Of a stretch of 5,285 nucleotides of DNA, positions 3,666 through 5,285 are shown in pieces. The DNA is taken from NCBI GenBank assembly GCA_013815505.1, contig JACDGA010000143.1, positions 1 through 5,285 of the forward strand. Direction: 5' to 3'. Source of the stretch: Acidimicrobiia bacterium (GTDB taxonomy: Bacteria; Actinomycetota; Acidimicrobiia; Acidimicrobiales; Ilumatobacteraceae). The position numbers and the translations under genes were made by a program. The notes below the pieces were generated by a model, which saw only the letters and a program-made list of their open reading frames with translations, was not told the DNA's origin and searched no databases. Within the stretch, counting starts at the first letter, position 1; the number at the start of each line of letters is the position of its first letter.

Positions 3666-5187
3666 AGCGTCGCGGTCCGAGCGCTCGTGCCGTGGGGCCC
3701 GCCGGGTACTCGCCGAGCGTTGCGGCGAGCTCCTCCCACACGGGGAGATACTGCCCGGGATCGTTCACGGTAGGTCCGTTGAGGACAAGGGAGAACTCGA
3801 TCCGGTGTCGCCGCCCTGAGGGGACGTACCCGACGAGGGCTTTCGACGCCGGCGGGTCGGCGTCGGCAGGGAGGTTCGCCAATGTCCCTGTCTTGGCGCG
3901 CATGCGGCCGGCGACCGACGACGACCCGAACACGTCGGACAGCGTGCCCGTCTCCCCGGCGATCGCCATGCCGGCTGCGAGGTCGTCGGCATGACCCGAG
4001 TCGACAAGCACCATCTGCAACACGTTGCACGTCACGAGATTCGTCGCCGAGAGGCCGGAACCGTCCGTCAGCGACGTGCCGGCCACGTCGGCTCCCCACT
4101 CGTCGAGCTGCGCTCGCACGACGGCGAGTCCACCCTTTCGCGTGCCGGCGCTGCCGTTGGCAATGCCGAGCTCCTTCACCAGCAGCTCGGCCGTGTTGTC
4201 ATCGCTCGTCGTGAGCATCTCGGCGACGACGGCGTGCAGCGGCGACGACTCGACGGTCGCGATCTGTTCGGCACCGGCCGGCGCCGAACCGGCCCGCGCG
4301 CTGCCGAGCACCTCGATTCCCTGCGCGCCGAGCACATCGACGAGCTCCTGCGCGGCGCCGAGCGAAGGATCCTCGCTATGCACCCCGGAGGCCGTGACGC
4401 GTGCGTCGTTCACCATCAACGCGCCGAGCGGCCCCGCCTCGACATCGCGATCGGCGGGAACCCAGTCGGGTGCGTAACGCTCGTCGTCGTAACGCGATTC
4501 GTCGGCAACGACGTCACCCTCGACAGTCGTCACCCCCGCCTCGGCGAGCTGGATCGCAAGCGCGTCGAGCGACGTCTCGTTGACCACCGGTTGGGGGTCG
4601 TTCTCGATCGGGAAGGCGTCGCTCGTGAGCAACGGGTCGCCGCCACCGACGATGGTGAGGTCGCCGACCACGGTGCTCCCGTCGACCGTCCCGACGAGCG
4701 TCGTCGTGAAGCGGTGGTCGCGGCCGAGGCGCTCAAGCGCGACGGCGGCGACGATCACCTTCATCGAGCTGGCAGGGACGACGGGGCGTTCGGCTCCGAC
4801 TCGCTGCACGTCCGTGCCGTCGAGCGACACCGTCAGGCACGAACGCTCGCCGACGCGCGACGACAACGTTCGCACTGCGGCGGTGAGCTGCGCCCGGTTG
4901 GTGTCGTCGGCGAGCAGCGCCGGTGTGCGGCGGAACGACAGCAGCCGCGTGCGCAGGGGTTCGGTGACGGGACGGCCAGTGTCCTGCACGGCGTCGGGTC
5001 GCAGGTCGAGTGGTTCGCTGTCGCCGCGACGGCCGTCGGCGACACGCCACAGGGCGAGCAGCGCAAGCGCGGGCACGATGATCACGGCGGCGAACAAGGC
5101 GAGCCTCCTCATGCCCCCGTGTGGCCCGGGTGACCTGCTCTCGCCGAGCACTGTGAGACGCGTGAAGCGATCGTCCGATCGGCTCAT
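3664..5187 (-). CDS. dacB: D-alanyl-D-alanine carboxypeptidase/endopeptidase, DacB/PBP4 type (peptidase S13)
   Basis: The 507-residue product is a low-molecular-mass penicillin-binding protein that trims or cleaves peptidoglycan peptides outside the membrane. A hydrophobic segment at about 27-48 (ALFAAVIIVPALALLAL core) is a signal or membrane anchor. The first catalytic motif is SSMK at 140-143 (nucleophile Ser140, Lys143), within PVVPASSMKV. The third is KTG at 432-434 in RAKTGTLANL. DGSGLS (375-380) and GGGDPLL (181-187) are further S13 signatures. The second motif, normally SDN, reads S328-D-D-N331 in TTSDDNTAELL. The long middle part (about 165-320) fits the inserted domains of PBP4. Length is in the family range. 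The start is either ATG 5187 or ATG 5112 (residue 26, MRRLALFAAV), which gives a more typical signal peptide; neither has a strong ribosome site. A palindromic site abuts the first ATG. It is the first gene of the block. Confidence 0.92.
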   Translation of the reverse strand: MSRSDDRFTRLTVLGESRSPGPHGGMRRLALFAAVIIVPALALLALWRVADGRRGDSEPLDLRPDAVQDTGRPVTEPLRTRLLSFRRTPALLADDTNRAQLTAAVRTLSSRVGERSCLTVSLDGTDVQRVGAERPVVPASSMKVIVAAVALERLGRDHRFTTTLVGTVDGSTVVGDLTIVGGGDPLLTSDAFPIENDPQPVVNETSLDALAIQLAEAGVTTVEGDVVADESRYDDERYAPDWVPADRDVEAGPLGALMVNDARVTASGVHSEDPSLGAAQELVDVLGAQGIEVLGSARAGSAPAGAEQIATVESSPLHAVVAEMLTTSDDNTAELLVKELGIANGSAGTRKGGLAVVRAQLDEWGADVAGTSLTDGSGLSATNLVTCNVLQMVLVDSGHADDLAAGMAIAGETGTLSDVFGSSSVAGRMRAKTGTLANLPADADPPASKALVGYVPSGRRHRIEFSLVLNGPTVNDPGQYLPVWEELAATLGEYPAGPTARALGPRR

Positions 5188-5243
5188 TGGTGCACCATGG
5201 CCGTGTGGACGAACGACTGGGACGACGGGCGGTGCACCAATGA
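5184..5243. promoter_or_regulatory. Pair of palindromic GGTGCACC sites in a 13-bp inverted repeat upstream of dacB
   Basis: TCATTGGTGCACC at 5184-5196 and GGTGCACCAATGA at 5231-5243 are perfect reverse complements. Each contains the self-palindrome GGTGCACC (5189-5196 and 5231-5238). The centres are 42 bases apart, close to four helical turns, so bound dimers would sit on the same DNA face. One site directly precedes the ATG at 5187, and the outward extension CAATGA gives each arm an ATG pointing away from the centre. This fits a two-site operator, but I cannot name the regulator and see no good -35/-10 pair nearby. Confidence 0.45.
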
Positions 5244-5281
5244 CCGCTCCGCTGCTGCGCAGCGGCGCACCGTCACGATGA
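5240..5281 (+). CDS. Possible 13-codon leader ORF at the right edge
   Basis: An ATG at 5240 opens the peptide MTAPLLRSGAPSR ending in TGA at 5279-5281. That stop overlaps, as ATGA, another ATG at 5278 which continues out of the window (ATG ATT CG). The arrangement resembles a short upstream ORF coupled to a divergent gene, but no Shine-Dalgarno sequence is evident and only eight bases of the following frame are visible. It may well be chance in GC-rich DNA. Confidence 0.12.
   Translation: MTAPLLRSGAPSR
5249..5265. repeat. Strong 7-bp hairpin with a 3-base loop
   Basis: CCGCTGC (5249-5255) and GCAGCGG (5259-5265) are perfect reverse complements around TGC. It sits upstream of dacB and beyond the paired GGTGCACC sites. 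No T-run follows on either strand, so a terminator is not supported; it could be a leader structure of a divergent transcript starting at the right edge. Confidence 0.35.
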
Positions 5282-5285
5282 TTCG

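Noticed and set aside
2784..3773. Plus-strand open frame of 329 codons opposite the holin-like and LON-domain genes
   Set aside because: It crosses three genes and their junctions, has no family signature and no ribosome site; the opposite strand has clear LON homology.
3991..5133. Plus-strand open frame of 380 codons opposite dacB
   Set aside because: It is fully antisense to a gene with intact S13 motifs. The translation is rich in Arg, His and Asp with no recognisable domain, as expected for a mirror frame in GC-rich DNA.

Overview
The window is GC-rich (by eye roughly two thirds G+C), with GTG as well as ATG starts, very tight gene packing and long spurious ORFs on the opposite strand. 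Together with the protein types (a TrmI-family tRNA m1A methyltransferase, a DacB/PBP4-type carboxypeptidase, a small Gly/Ser-rich holin-like membrane protein) this suggests an actinobacterium, possibly an Acidimicrobiia-like lineage. The lineage is an inference from protein style; no rRNA or other marker is present.

All confident genes lie on the minus strand and read right to left as one compact block of eight: dacB-like carboxypeptidase (5187-3664), stand-alone LON substrate-binding-domain protein (3653-3003), two-helix holin-like membrane protein (2989-2624), 72-residue single-helix protein (2624-2406), 84-residue unknown (2402-2148), TtuB-like sulfur carrier (2151-1948), TtuA-like tRNA 2-thiolation enzyme (1951-1010) and trmI (1010-231). 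The largest gap is 13 bases. Four junctions overlap by 1 or 4 bases, so translational coupling is likely. The right end (5188-5285) is a short upstream region with two copies of a palindromic site. The left end (51-230) is a gene-free stretch with nested and competing inverted repeats, followed by what may be the first codons of another minus-strand gene.

The main point of interest is the three-gene module ttuB-ttuA-trmI. In Thermus thermophilus, TtuA uses sulfur carried as thiocarboxylate on the ubiquitin-like TtuB to thiolate U54/T54 of tRNA, and TrmI makes m1A58, which faces position 54 in the T-loop and promotes that thiolation. Here carrier, thiolase and methyltransferase are consecutive overlapping cistrons, which suggests a dedicated T-loop modification operon in what looks like an actinobacterium. 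The carrier also differs from the Thermus protein in having three residues (Ala-Ser-Pro) after its Gly-Gly, so it may be made as a precursor that must be trimmed. The E1-like activator, the sulfurtransferase and a trimming protease are not in the window.
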